Below are positions 7,706-15,185 of a DNA stretch of 19,848 bases, in pieces. The position numbers were made by a program, and so were the translations under genes. Numbering within the stretch: position 1 is the first letter of the stretch; every line of letters starts with the position of its first letter. The notes under the pieces are model-generated. The model ran no database searches. It saw only the letters and a list, made by a program, of their open reading frames with translations, and had not been told where the DNA came from. Source of the DNA: Lachnospiraceae bacterium (lineage in GTDB: Bacteria; Bacillota; Clostridia; Lachnospirales; Lachnospiraceae); the NCBI GenBank assembly GCA_024694785.1, contig JAILJL010000106.1, forward strand, positions 1 through 19,848, given 5' to 3'.

Positions 7706-8443
7706 TCAATACCCGTATATATCGTAGATCTCCTGCGTATATACGCCTTGTCTTTCGTATACTATAAGGGGTTTCTCCACGGTAAGTCGTGCTCTGCCGC
7801 CTTTTATCCCCTCTATAAGTACCATATTCGGCTCCTTATCCACGTATGGATAGACCATTTTCATTCGCTTTGGCTCTATATGGTATTTCTTCATCGTCTC
7901 AAAAAGCTCCGGAAGTCTGAACGGTCTATGCACAAGGTAGAACCGGCCTTTTTCCTTAAGAAGCTTCGAGCTCTCTCTTGCGATATCGTCAAATGTACAC
8001 TTAATCTCGTGTCGCGCTATAGCTTTAGCGTCATCCGGATTCTTGATTCCGTGCATTCCTATCATATACGGGGGATTGGTTGTTACCACATCAAAAGTTG
8101 ATGCTCCAAAAAGCGCGGCAGCATCAACAATATCTCCCATTACTATATGAATGTCTTCTTCAAGGTCATTAAGCTTAACGGACCTTTTAGCAAGGTCTGC
8201 GCTTTGTTCCTGAATCTCAAGTCCGGTAAAATCACGGCCGTCTGTCTTTCCTCTAAGCAAAATCGGTATTATTCCGTTACCGGTTCCAAGATCAATCGCC
8301 TTTTCTCCCTCATTTACCCGGGCAAACGAAGACAGAAGCACAGCATCCATACCGAAGCAAAAGCTCTTGGGATTCTGGATTATTCTATATCCACATCTCT
8401 CAAGATCGTCGACTCTTTCGCTCTCTTTAATCTCTACTTTCAT
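7706..8443 (-). CDS. trmN6: tRNA1(Val) (adenine37-N6)-methyltransferase family protein (YabB/TrmN6)
   Basis: A 245-residue class I SAM-dependent methyltransferase. Motif I is AIDLGTGNG (49-57), the acidic post-I residue is in GLEIQEQ (E76), and motif IV is TTNPPYMIG (121-129), whose NPPY marks N6-adenine methylation. In E. coli the homologue TrmN6 (YfiC) makes m6A37 in tRNA1(Val). The Firmicute member is YabB, encoded next to rsmI as here. The early block RIIQNPKSFCFGMDAVLLSSF (20-40) is typical of the family. The ATG has AGGAAGAG upstream and follows the ricT stop by 14 bases. Family and methyltransferase activity are firm; the exact tRNA target in this organism is inferred. Confidence 0.9.
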   Translation of the reverse strand: MKVEIKESERVDDLERCGYRIIQNPKSFCFGMDAVLLSSFARVNEGEKAIDLGTGNGIIPILLRGKTDGRDFTGLEIQEQSADLAKRSVKLNDLEEDIHIVMGDIVDAAALFGASTFDVVTTNPPYMIGMHGIKNPDDAKAIARHEIKCTFDDIARESSKLLKEKGRFYLVHRPFRLPELFETMKKYHIEPKRMKMVYPYVDKEPNMVLIEGIKGGRARLTVEKPLIVYERQGVYTQEIYDIYGY

Positions 8444-8457
8444 GCTCTTCCTTTATA

Positions 8458-9354
8458 TTACTGAAGCTTGGAGCTTCCTTCCTTGTCTTCAAGCGACGCA
8501 AGTTCCTTAATCTCTTCTGCGGTAACCGATACCTTATGGCGCTTTGGCTTGAACTTAAGCTCCGATACCGGGTATTCCACAAGTTCCTTATCATCGCCTT
8601 TTTCAACAAGAAGCTTTACCTTCTGACGAAGAACATTTACGGACTCAACCTCTCCTCTTGTTCCGTCATGTGCGGTTACGAACTCGCCCACTGAAGGAAG
8701 ATGGCTGTTTAAGTACTCGTATGTCTCTGCCTCATTTTTAAGACAGCACATAAGTCTGCCGCAGGTACCTGATATCTTTGTCGGATTAAGAGAAAGGGAT
8801 TGCTCTTTTGCCATCTTAATTGATACAGGTGCGAACTCCGGCAAGAAAGTCTTGCAACAAAGCTCTCGTCCGCAGATTCCAAGACCACCGAGTACCTTGG
8901 TCTCGTCTCTTACTCCTATCTGTCTTAATTCAATTCTGGTTCTGAATACTGCTGCCAGATCCTTTACCAGATCTCTAAAATCTATTCTTCCGTCCGCAGT
9001 AAAGTAGAAAAGAAGCTTATTGTTGTCAAATGTGTATTCCGCATCAACAAGCTTCATATCGAGATTATGCTTTGCTATCTTCTCGAGACATACCTTCTTT
9101 GCTTCTTTCTCCTTCTCATGATTCGCTTTTAACTGCTCCTCATCTTCTTCCGTAGCCTTTCTTATGATCGGCTTTAACGGACTTACAATATCTTCTTCGC
9201 TTATCTCCTTCTCAGCTATAACTACCGTTCCGTACTCTACACCACGGATTGTCTCTACAATTACGTGATCGTATAATTTAAGCTCAAACCCTTCCGGATT
9301 GAAATAATATACCTTGCCCGCCTCTCGGAAACGTACTCCTACCACTTTTATCAT
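8458..9354 (-). CDS. ricT: PSP1 domain regulator RicT (YaaT)
   Basis: A 298-residue PSP1-domain protein. In Bacillus, RicT (YaaT) forms the RicA-RicF-RicT (Y-) complex, which binds 4Fe-4S clusters, directs RNase Y-dependent RNA processing, and affects sporulation, competence and biofilm formation. The six-cysteine signature is present: C161, C166 and C167 in ICGRELCC, and C198, C203 and C204 in TCGRLMCC. The N-terminal VVGVRFREAGKVYYF and the GVEYGTVV stretch match the PSP1 opening. The start is an ATG overlapping the holB stop by 4 bases (ATGA), typical of coupled translation. A lysine/glutamate-rich C-terminal tail from about 260 is variable in the family. No RicA or RicF partner gene lies in this window. 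Confidence 0.94.
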   Translation of the reverse strand: MIKVVGVRFREAGKVYYFNPEGFELKLYDHVIVETIRGVEYGTVVIAEKEISEEDIVSPLKPIIRKATEEDEEQLKANHEKEKEAKKVCLEKIAKHNLDMKLVDAEYTFDNNKLLFYFTADGRIDFRDLVKDLAAVFRTRIELRQIGVRDETKVLGGLGICGRELCCKTFLPEFAPVSIKMAKEQSLSLNPTKISGTCGRLMCCLKNEAETYEYLNSHLPSVGEFVTAHDGTRGEVESVNVLRQKVKLLVEKGDDKELVEYPVSELKFKPKRHKVSVTAEEIKELASLEDKEGSSKLQ

Positions 9355-10250
9355 TTATCATTCTCCTTAATCTTAATAAAAAGATCATCAAGCACATACT
9401 CTGCCTTAACCGACATCTCTATGCGCCGTCTTGAAATCTCTATTTCTTTAATTATATTATTAATTCCTTCGTAACTTACGCGATCCGCTTTCTTTCTTAT
9501 GTCATAAAGCTCTTTTTTAAGAAGCACCGGTCCCTCATCGCCGGTTGACTTATATATAAGCACATCTCTGTAGTATAAAAGGATTATCTCCAACGCTTTA
9601 AGGCTTAATACCTTGTCCTTTGCAACCTCCGCAATTATCCCTTCGACTGCAATAAGCTCGGTATCTCGCTCTGCCGTAATGTACGGCAATATCTTTTCCT
9701 TTAATTCTATGAAATCTATGTCTTCTATCTTCTTCTCATAGGCTACCGGCACAAGGGGTATCGTAACCACTCGCGACATTATTGTGGGAAGAAAATGCTC
9801 TTCGTTATCCGTAAGAAGAAGTATCACCGCATACTCCGGCGGCTCCTCCATCGTCTTAAGCAGGGCATTCTGTGCGCCCTCGCTCATCCATTCCGAATGA
9901 GGAATAATATATACCTTGTACTTTCCCTGATATGGTTTAATCGTTATCGAGGCATTGATCTTGTCTCGTATATCGTCTACCGCTATATACCCCGGCTTCT
10001 CCGGCGTTATGTATATGATATCCGGGTGGTTATGCGTCTCTGCCTGATGACAGGACTTACAATTATTACAGGCACTGCCGGTACCGCTCTCACAAAGCAG
10101 GCTCTTGGCAAATGCATCCGCCAAAGCGCTTTTACCCGATCTGGCCTCACCGGTTATCATATAAGCATGAGAAATCTTATGGGATTTCAATGCATTCTTG
10201 AGTAGTTGTATCGCCATTTCCTGGTTTTCAATACTGTTAAAATCTGCCAT
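9351..10250 (-). CDS. holB: DNA polymerase III delta' subunit
   Basis: A 299-residue AAA+ clamp-loader subunit that helps load the sliding clamp at the replication fork. Residues 28-41 (HAYMITGEARSGKS) give the P-loop region with G34-S41. A four-cysteine zinc module follows at C53, C61, C64 and C67. The block SEGAQNALLKTMEEPPEYAVILLLT is the strongest delta' signature and LPTIMSRVVTI carries the sensor-1/SRC region. Here the last residue is valine, giving SRV rather than SRC, the arginine-finger serine and arginine being retained. The helical C-terminal part from about 200 is divergent, as usual. The ATG follows yaaR by 9 bases with AAGGAT over the yaaR stop. The order yaaR-holB-ricT is conserved across Firmicutes. 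Confidence 0.93.
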   Translation of the reverse strand: MADFNSIENQEMAIQLLKNALKSHKISHAYMITGEARSGKSALADAFAKSLLCESGTGSACNNCKSCHQAETHNHPDIIYITPEKPGYIAVDDIRDKINASITIKPYQGKYKVYIIPHSEWMSEGAQNALLKTMEEPPEYAVILLLTDNEEHFLPTIMSRVVTIPLVPVAYEKKIEDIDFIELKEKILPYITAERDTELIAVEGIIAEVAKDKVLSLKALEIILLYYRDVLIYKSTGDEGPVLLKKELYDIRKKADRVSYEGINNIIKEIEISRRRIEMSVKAEYVLDDLFIKIKENDK

Positions 10251-10259
10251 TTTCTATCC

Positions 10260-10706
10260 TTATGTCAATATATCGAGTAAAAGCCCTGATATCTCGCCTA
10301 TCTTGGCAAGTATCTCAATATGGTTCTTCTCATCTTTGAGTAATTCTCCCGCAAGCGCGTCAAGATTCGCATCTATAAGCCGCACGATTCCATAGACTCT
10401 GTGACGACCGCGCCTGTCAAGGAAATTCTCTCTGGAAAACTTATGTGAGCGGTATACAACCTCATTAAGAAAGTCCTTGATAAGTCCTCTGTAACGCTTC
10501 ATATCACGGATGTCCATGTGCTTGGCAAGAAGCTCGCCCTGGGTCGTAATGTCGTTAAGCATAGTGTTGACCTTCTCCTGAAGATCCGCCTCGCCTATCT
10601 GGCTTGCAAGCGTGAACTTAAATGTGCCGTCTGCCTTCTCCGTTTTCTCCTGACCCTGCACAGGCTGCGCATTAAAAAGCTTCTGTATCTTCATATTGTC
10701 ATCCAT
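10260..10706 (-). CDS. yaaR: YaaR family protein (DUF327)
   Basis: A 148-residue cytosolic protein of the YaaR/DUF327 family, whose biochemical role is not established. The first ~30 residues are polar and variable. The conserved core runs from [20 protein letters not shown] through [22 protein letters not shown] to the [22 protein letters not shown] block (about 87-108), which is the family's clearest signature, and ends in helices rich in Leu and Ile. It is predicted to be almost all alpha-helical with no membrane segment. Placement directly before holB is the usual Firmicute arrangement and strengthens the call. An AAGGTG ribosome site precedes the ATG in the 33-base gap after the kinase gene. 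Confidence 0.88.
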   Translation of the reverse strand: MDDNMKIQKLFNAQPVQGQEKTEKADGTFKFTLASQIGEADLQEKVNTMLNDITTQGELLAKHMDIRDMKRYRGLIKDFLNEVVYRSHKFSRENFLDRRGRHRVYGIVRLIDANLDALAGELLKDEKNHIEILAKIGEISGLLLDILT

Positions 10707-10739
10707 GCCTACACCTTCTTTCCATATGGCTTCTGTCCG

Positions 10740-11324
10740 CTATTCTATAGTGTTAATATAGTTAATTATCTCTTCCACGGTTTCGTCCGCATTCCAATTG
10801 GTAAATCGCTTATCTATATGCGCTTCCCGCAGATTCTCCTCGCTAAAATCTTTAAGATCCGCCAGGAATCTCCTGCAAAGCTCATCGTAATGCGGCGTCT
10901 CCTGACTGTTCTCCCTGTTAAGCGCTCTTGATAAAAGCTCTCCGTCGGGAAGTGTTATATATATAGGCACTACGTTGTCTTCTCCAAAGTAATCCAGGAA
11001 TTTGACGCATGCCTCCGGCGTTATTATAACAAGATAACTGCTATCGTTAAGATCTATCTGTCCGTCATCCACCGTAAAGAAATGCCATGGTCCAAACACT
11101 GTATTATATGTCCTGCACTCTATGACTTTACCCGCTTCCTTAAGCTTATTAAGTCCGGCTTCGTCTGTAAAATAATACTCTATCCCATCCTGCTCGCCGC
11201 TTCTTTTCGGCCTTGTCGTATAAGGTGTTATGGTTCTAAGTTGTGGTGCTTTTTCAAGTAACTTCTTATATATCGTGTCCTTGCCTGTGGCACTTTTACC
11301 CATAAGGCAATATAACTTACCCAT
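10740..11324 (-). CDS. Guanylate kinase-like nucleotide kinase
   Basis: A 194-residue P-loop kinase of the guanylate kinase fold. With the ATG at 11324 the protein opens MGKLYCLMGKSATGKDT, with Walker A G9 to K15. TPYTTRPKRSGEQDGIEYYF (33-52) is the GMP-binding signature, containing the TTR-PR-gE-dG-Y-F pattern. A longer frame from 11381 would run 38 bases into abiEii and has no ribosome site. AGGAA lies before the 11324 start, so I use that. The sequence after about residue 60 is divergent from housekeeping Gmk, with GPWHFFTVDDGQ where Gmk has its Y/G-rich substrate loop, so it may be a paralogue with altered specificity. It occupies the place tmk holds in the Bacillus yaaR-holB cluster. The reaction (GMP to GDP with ATP) is inferred from the family. 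Confidence 0.75.
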   Translation of the reverse strand: MGKLYCLMGKSATGKDTIYKKLLEKAPQLRTITPYTTRPKRSGEQDGIEYYFTDEAGLNKLKEAGKVIECRTYNTVFGPWHFFTVDDGQIDLNDSSYLVIITPEACVKFLDYFGEDNVVPIYITLPDGELLSRALNRENSQETPHYDELCRRFLADLKDFSEENLREAHIDKRFTNWNADETVEEIINYINTIE

Positions 11325-11343
11325 TTTACAGTTCCTATTCTTT

Positions 11344-12192
11344 CTATAGATATCTCTTAAGCTCCGGCATATATTCGCCAAAGAATATTTCGTCTTTTAG
11401 AAGAGTATCGATTACCGGATCGAATACCTCGTCAATTACCTTAATTATCTCTTCGTATATCGGCTCTTTTCTCTTTCCGAGCGACAGAAAAGCTCGATAC
11501 TTTGTCTTTGACGACTTACTTGCCAGGGCGCTTTTCATATTATGATAACGTTCCTCCGTAAGTATCAGTCCGCGGTTCACCAGTTCGTCATTTATCGATA
11601 CCATAAGCTTTCTTCCGGAAAAGGTTCTCTTGGTTCCATAACTATATAAGTTATAAAGTATCGACATATCCGACAGGAATTCCTGCTTGTCATAAAGTAT
11701 CGCAAAGTAATTTGCTATTTCTTTCTCAGGATAAAGTGCTGTTATATTAAGAACTCTGTCGTTCTCATAAGAAAGGCGGAAGGTTATGTCCTCTAAGTCA
11801 TTCTTCTCGTCTTTTAACGGGAAAAGATATAGATTCACCGGAATCGTCACCTTATCAAAGGGAATGCTTAACCTTACCTTGGCACCGTCTTCGAATTCCT
11901 CTATAACTGCTTTCTCTTCGCCATCCTCAACAAGCATAGCGATCATGGCGGTCAGATACATTCCGTCTACGCCCTTTTCTTTGACGCGCACGTACACATC
12001 CTTGGTATTGGATGTTCTGTAGCTGTCGATTCCATACTCCCCCGTCTTCATAAGGGCCACTTTATAATTCTCCGGAAGCGCAAACAACCGCTCGACTACC
12101 TGCTCCCTTGCTACTCCCTGCAACAGATTCCGGTACGGGATCTTAAGGTCGCGGCTCTTTTTCAATATAAGCCTGGTGCTTACCTTCGTCAT
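11344..12192 (-). CDS. abiEii: AbiEii-like toxin component (DUF1814 nucleotidyltransferase family), degenerate active site
   Basis: A 282-residue protein placed as the toxin of an AbiE-type (type IV) toxin-antitoxin pair. The layout fits: RNLLQGVAREQVVERLFAL (21-39) matches the helix before the nucleotidyltransferase core, ALMKTGEYGIDSYRTSNTKDVYV (46-68) aligns with the 'LKGG-aL...yR-T-DiD' active-site block, and YPEKEIANYFAILYDKQEFLSDMSILYNLY (154-183) aligns with 'YP-E-iA-Kl-Ai...KDfyDly'. Key residues differ: KGG is KTG, DID is KDVYV, and KD-yD is SDMSILYN. Catalysis may be lost or changed. The start at 12192 gives a TAATG overlap with abiEi, indicating coupling; an alternative ATG at 12222 overlaps by 31 bases. 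The gene stops 19 bases before the kinase gene. The pair organisation is convincing; toxin activity is uncertain. Confidence 0.62.
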   Translation of the reverse strand: MTKVSTRLILKKSRDLKIPYRNLLQGVAREQVVERLFALPENYKVALMKTGEYGIDSYRTSNTKDVYVRVKEKGVDGMYLTAMIAMLVEDGEEKAVIEEFEDGAKVRLSIPFDKVTIPVNLYLFPLKDEKNDLEDITFRLSYENDRVLNITALYPEKEIANYFAILYDKQEFLSDMSILYNLYSYGTKRTFSGRKLMVSINDELVNRGLILTEERYHNMKSALASKSSKTKYRAFLSLGKRKEPIYEEIIKVIDEVFDPVIDTLLKDEIFFGEYMPELKRYL

Positions 12193-12803
12193 TACAGCCA
12201 CACTCCCAACATGGTCTCGCACTTCCTTAGAACCTTACGCTCTTTTGCGTATTTAATGAGATTCTCCACATTCTTCTTATCATCTACAATATAATTTGCA
12301 AGCGCCGACTTAAGTTCTTCTCGGTCAAGCTTCTTCTCGTATTTGATAATGTCTGCCATAAGACGATCTCTGTCATATATCTTAAATGACTGCCCGCTTA
12401 TTGTAATGGATGTGGTTCCCATTCTTAATACTTCCTTCTCGGTGTAATATGGGACAACGACAGGATAATCCATCATGAATCTCGACTTGGATGTATTCTT
12501 GTCTATGGCGATATGCCAGCAAAACGGCTTCTCTTTAAGGTATCCGTAAGCATAAAGCGCACTCTGCATACATAGTACACCATCAGGGAAGAGCGCTGCT
12601 ATTATCTCCTCTTCGGAATGATCCTCGTCTTTAATGGTATAGTATCCATTCTTGATTCTTGTTAAGAATTCACTTTTGACAAGCTGATCCAAAAGATAAT
12701 ACGTAAGTCCGCAGTCGTCATACAGATCGGCTGTCTTCATGACTCCGCTGTGCTTTTTCATCTCTTCTTTTATCTTTATTCTGGTACTGTCGAGATTTTC
12801 CAT
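12192..12803 (-). CDS. abiEi: AbiEi-like antitoxin / winged-helix regulator
   Basis: A 203-residue protein of the AbiEi antitoxin family. In characterised pairs AbiEi neutralises the AbiEii toxin and represses its own promoter. The N-terminal winged helix spans about residues 5-58: GVMKTADLYDDCGLTYYLLDQLV, then FLTRIKNGYYTI as the wing ending in the 'L-rI-rG-Y' motif. The C-terminal domain has the expected FPDGVLCMQSALYAYGYL block (71-88), IYDRDRLMADIIKYEKKL, where AbiEi proteins have 'y--eRtl-D', and a final LIKYAKERKVLRKCETMLGVWL. The ATG has GGAG 8 bases upstream, and a promoter fits at 12838-12867. It is the first gene of the pair, as in known abiE operons. Confidence 0.78.
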   Translation of the reverse strand: MENLDSTRIKIKEEMKKHSGVMKTADLYDDCGLTYYLLDQLVKSEFLTRIKNGYYTIKDEDHSEEEIIAALFPDGVLCMQSALYAYGYLKEKPFCWHIAIDKNTSKSRFMMDYPVVVPYYTEKEVLRMGTTSITISGQSFKIYDRDRLMADIIKYEKKLDREELKSALANYIVDDKKNVENLIKYAKERKVLRKCETMLGVWL

Positions 12804-12837
12804 TTTTCCGCTCCATTCACATGATTTCGGTGCTTTT

Positions 12838-12867
12838 ATTCTACCACAAAATACCTTCCTTGTGTAA
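12838..12867 (-). promoter_or_regulatory. Promoter for the abiE pair
   Basis: On the minus strand TTACAC (12867-12862) and TAGAAT (12843-12838) are 18 bases apart, about 35 bases before the abiEi ATG. Confidence 0.55.
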
Positions 12868-12934
12868 TGTTTTTTATATTAAAAGGCGGCTGTTTTCATC
12901 TGCCCGTGAATGTCGTAAATACGCATATTTGTCG

Positions 12935-12963
12935 TTGAAATTGTCGTTTTATGGTGGTATAAT
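12935..12963 (+). promoter_or_regulatory. Sigma-A promoter for the ArgR-like gene, with TGTCGT repeats
   Basis: TTGAAA (12935-12940) and TATAAT (12958-12963) are 17 bases apart, a near-consensus match 36 bases before the ATG at 13000. TGTCGT occurs at 12911-12916, 12930-12935 and 12942-12947, upstream of, abutting and just after the -35 box, so these are candidate operator half-sites. Confidence 0.75.
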
Positions 12964-12999
12964 GAAATGAGACAAAGACCTATGTCTTTTGGAGGAATA

Positions 13000-13509
13000 A
13001 TGAATGATATTACACCGGGCGTTCTGAGAAAGAACCCCTCCCGCCAGGAGTGCGAAAGCGTAATCAAAAGAATACTTGTCACCGAGGTCTTAACCAAGGG
13101 ACGCAATGAGCAGTTTAAGAATGCATCCGACTTCATGTCGTATTTCGAGTCCCTTTACCCTGCATCCGATGCCTTAACCAAACAGGTACAACGAGCAATT
13201 AAGGCAATGATGCTTCCAAAGGATGAACATGGTTACCTTATAATCAATAAGACCGAAGAACAATTGGAAGAAGAAAAGGATCTGTCATTCTTCTTGAAAA
13301 GAAGCAACGCATCTTTGTCCGGCCTTAATGATTGCGTTCCGGTTCTTCTTCATTGCAGACCGGAAGATACCTCGTATCTTATGACCCTCATTTTAAAGTG
13401 TATTACACTGAAGGATAAGTACGAGACCGTTATAGAAACTGCAGACGGAATTTTGTTTTACACGAGACAAGAACAGACATTGCGTGTACTTTTAGAGAGT
13501 TTAATGTAA
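13000..13509 (+). CDS. Small ArgR-like regulator (divergent)
   Basis: A 169-residue protein starting at the ATG at 13000, 3-4 bases after GGAGGA (12991-12996). A further upstream ATG at 12967 would place the start almost at the transcription start, so I reject it. The sequence runs parallel to arginine repressors. After a ~35-residue extension, DFMSYFESLYP...LTKQVQRAIKAMMLPKDEHGYLI resembles the ArgR 'tQ-eL---L---G--VTQATvSRDiKEL-LvK---GsY' winged helix. The last ~60 residues (VLLHCRPEDTSYLM...YETVIETADGILFYTR...VLLESLM) resemble the oligomerisation domain 'vv-t-pG-A-----l------imGtiagDDTilvi-r-----l---l'. The GDDT arginine-contact motif is not conserved (ETADG), so the ligand may differ. It is a single gene with its own promoter and terminator and is not next to arginine genes. 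This is an inference from pattern only; it could be an unrelated hypothetical. Confidence 0.5.
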   Translation: MNDITPGVLRKNPSRQECESVIKRILVTEVLTKGRNEQFKNASDFMSYFESLYPASDALTKQVQRAIKAMMLPKDEHGYLIINKTEEQLEEEKDLSFFLKRSNASLSGLNDCVPVLLHCRPEDTSYLMTLILKCITLKDKYETVIETADGILFYTRQEQTLRVLLESLM

Positions 13510-13554
13510 GTTTTCAGATAACTTTATGTCGATTTCCGCTTGTCCGGCCGTTAT

Positions 13555-13590
13555 AAAAAGACAGGATATTTTTTAATATCCTGTCTTTTT
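13555..13590. terminator. Strong intrinsic terminator, likely bidirectional
   Basis: A perfect 15-bp stem AAAAAGACAGGATAT (13555-13569) with its complement at 13576-13590 and a 6-base loop. It starts 46 bases after the ArgR-like stop. T runs occur on both strands, so it can also serve dacF from the other side. Confidence 0.88.
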
Positions 13591-13692
13591 GATTTTACTT
13601 TGTCTGCCATTTATGTCCTATTTCACAAACCCTGTCGTTTTTCATGTCTTTTTTCGCCATTTTTTCACTTTTACGACACATTTTGGGTTCCC

Positions 13693-15075
13693 CTAATGCT
13701 TAAATCTATGACGTCTTTTTTTCTTCTCTCCGATTCCTCTAAACTGATTAGCTTTTTGCTTACGGTCTCTTTTTGCTGCCATCTCATATCTTATAACATT
13801 GATATTCTTCTTAAGATATATTATTAGATAAATTATAAAAGCAAGGAACAAAAGTACCCCGATTATAAGTATGATTACTTTGACATTAAGTACAAGCAGT
13901 ACCACATCTTTCTTTGTCTTTGCTTCCTTATAATCTCTAAAGCTATACTCTTCAACCTCGGCGCCCGTATAAAGGATATTCGCATATCCCACTCTCCGCT
14001 CCCCGTAATAATAATCAATTCTTCCTACTACGTTCTCCTCGTTACTAACCGGCATTATATCCGACTTCGCATCCCGGAAACTTGCGGTCTTTGGCAAGAC
14101 TATCATCGCCTGATCGTCAATCTTAAAGTATGGCGCTTTTACGGTGAAATTCGTTGTGTTTAATACACCTTCTATATCATAGTCCGCATCATTATCAACG
14201 ACATTGAACATCTGGTAGTTGTCAAAACAATACTCAAGCAAACGCTTGGTATCCTTATACTGATTCTCCGTCGTATCTACATTAAGAACGACGCAAATAA
14301 GCGTCATTCCGTCTTTGTATGCGTAAGTTACAAGTGTATGCCTTGCTGCCTGTGTGTATCCCGTCTTACCGCCGATGCACTTATCATATATGTACTTCGA
14401 CGTATGATAATAATTAAGCATTGCATGGTGATTAACAAGATACGTCGGTTCTTCGTGCTTATTCGTCGGAGGAATCGTATACTTACTTGTTCCCGTTATC
14501 GCTCTGAATCGGTCGTTTAAAATAGCTGCTCTCGAGATTAAAGCCATGTCATATGCGGAAGTGTAATGATCCGTATCCGGAAGTCCGTGAGGATTGTTAA
14601 AGTGTGAGTCCTCACATCCGAGTTCCTTGGCTCTGTCATTCATCATCGTAATGAATGTCTCATAATCTCCGCCTACATGCTCTGCAGTTGCGTAAGCACA
14701 TTCGTTGGCGGAGCCAAGCATTACCGCATGCAACGTATCCTTTAATGTCATCTGCTCGCCGATATCTCGCCAGATGCTTGTTCCCTCGGTTTTGTATACC
14801 GCATCTTTTGAGAATGTAACCGTCTCCGAGAGATCGCAATTCTCCAGCGCTATAAGCGTTGTTAGTATCTTCGTTATACTCGCAGGATAAAAGGTCTCAT
14901 GGATATTCTTCTCGTAAAGTATGGTTCCTGTTGTGGCCTCCATAACTATTGCCGCTGGCGCGGTTACCTGGACTCCGGTAGGCCAGTAATATTCCCCTTC
15001 CGCAAAAGCGCTTTTACCCAGACTTAGCGTCAGCATCGTTACTGCCAAAAGTAGGGTAACTATTCGTTTCTTCAT
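13693..15075 (-). CDS. dacF: D-alanyl-D-alanine carboxypeptidase (DacF/PBP5-type, S11 family)
   Basis: A 460-residue exported penicillin-binding protein that trims the terminal D-Ala from peptidoglycan stem peptides. A signal peptide is clear (KKR, then a hydrophobic stretch to SAFA at about 25). The active-site motifs are all present: PASITK with S66 and K69, SAN at 122-124 and KTG at 237-239. The beta-rich PBP5 C domain covers about 265-395. A membrane helix (about 403-428) and a very basic cytoplasmic tail rich in Lys and Arg (KKKRRHRFKH at the end) replace the amphipathic anchor of E. coli PBP5, so the enzyme is held by a true TM segment. The ATG has AAGGGA upstream and a sigma-A promoter at 15114-15142. 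Converges with the ArgR-like gene across about 180 bases that hold the shared terminator. Confidence 0.93.
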   Translation of the reverse strand: MKKRIVTLLLAVTMLTLSLGKSAFAEGEYYWPTGVQVTAPAAIVMEATTGTILYEKNIHETFYPASITKILTTLIALENCDLSETVTFSKDAVYKTEGTSIWRDIGEQMTLKDTLHAVMLGSANECAYATAEHVGGDYETFITMMNDRAKELGCEDSHFNNPHGLPDTDHYTSAYDMALISRAAILNDRFRAITGTSKYTIPPTNKHEEPTYLVNHHAMLNYYHTSKYIYDKCIGGKTGYTQAARHTLVTYAYKDGMTLICVVLNVDTTENQYKDTKRLLEYCFDNYQMFNVVDNDADYDIEGVLNTTNFTVKAPYFKIDDQAMIVLPKTASFRDAKSDIMPVSNEENVVGRIDYYYGERRVGYANILYTGAEVEEYSFRDYKEAKTKKDVVLLVLNVKVIILIIGVLLFLAFIIYLIIYLKKNINVIRYEMAAKRDRKQKANQFRGIGEKKKRRHRFKH

Positions 15076-15113
15076 CTATAATCCCTTTACTTCTTAAAAA
15101 TATTCTATCCACT

Positions 15114-15142
15114 ATTCTATTACGATTTGCTTTTTTCGTCAA
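15114..15142 (-). promoter_or_regulatory. Promoter for dacF
   Basis: Minus-strand TTGACG (15142-15137) and TAGAAT (15119-15114) are 17 bases apart, about 38 bases before the dacF ATG. It interlocks with the divergent trmB promoter. Confidence 0.7.
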
Positions 15143-15154
15143 ATCAGATATAAT
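15127..15154 (+). promoter_or_regulatory. Promoter for trmB
   Basis: A perfect -10 box TATAAT at 15149-15154 with TTGCTT at 15127-15132 (16-base spacing), 31 bases before the ATG. Its -35 box lies between the -10 and -35 boxes of the dacF promoter. Confidence 0.6.
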
Positions 15155-15185
15155 GATATGGTTAATACATATTAAAGAGGTTACT

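Noticed and set aside
7692..7709. A TTG start for rsmI overlapping trmN6
   Set aside because: The AAAGGAG site lies within that extension and is correctly spaced for the ATG at 7691.
9740..9780. SRV in place of SRC in HolB as a sign of inactivation
   Set aside because: The arginine and serine are kept, delta' does not hydrolyse ATP, and the rest of the protein is intact, so the change is likely neutral.
11325..11381. A 19-residue N-terminal extension of the kinase
   Set aside because: It overlaps abiEii, has no ribosome site, and the family N-terminus begins at the internal Met just before the P-loop.
15153..15185. An 11-residue longer start for trmB
   Set aside because: The ATG at 15153 lies within the -10 box, and the ATG at 15186 has a well-spaced ribosome site.
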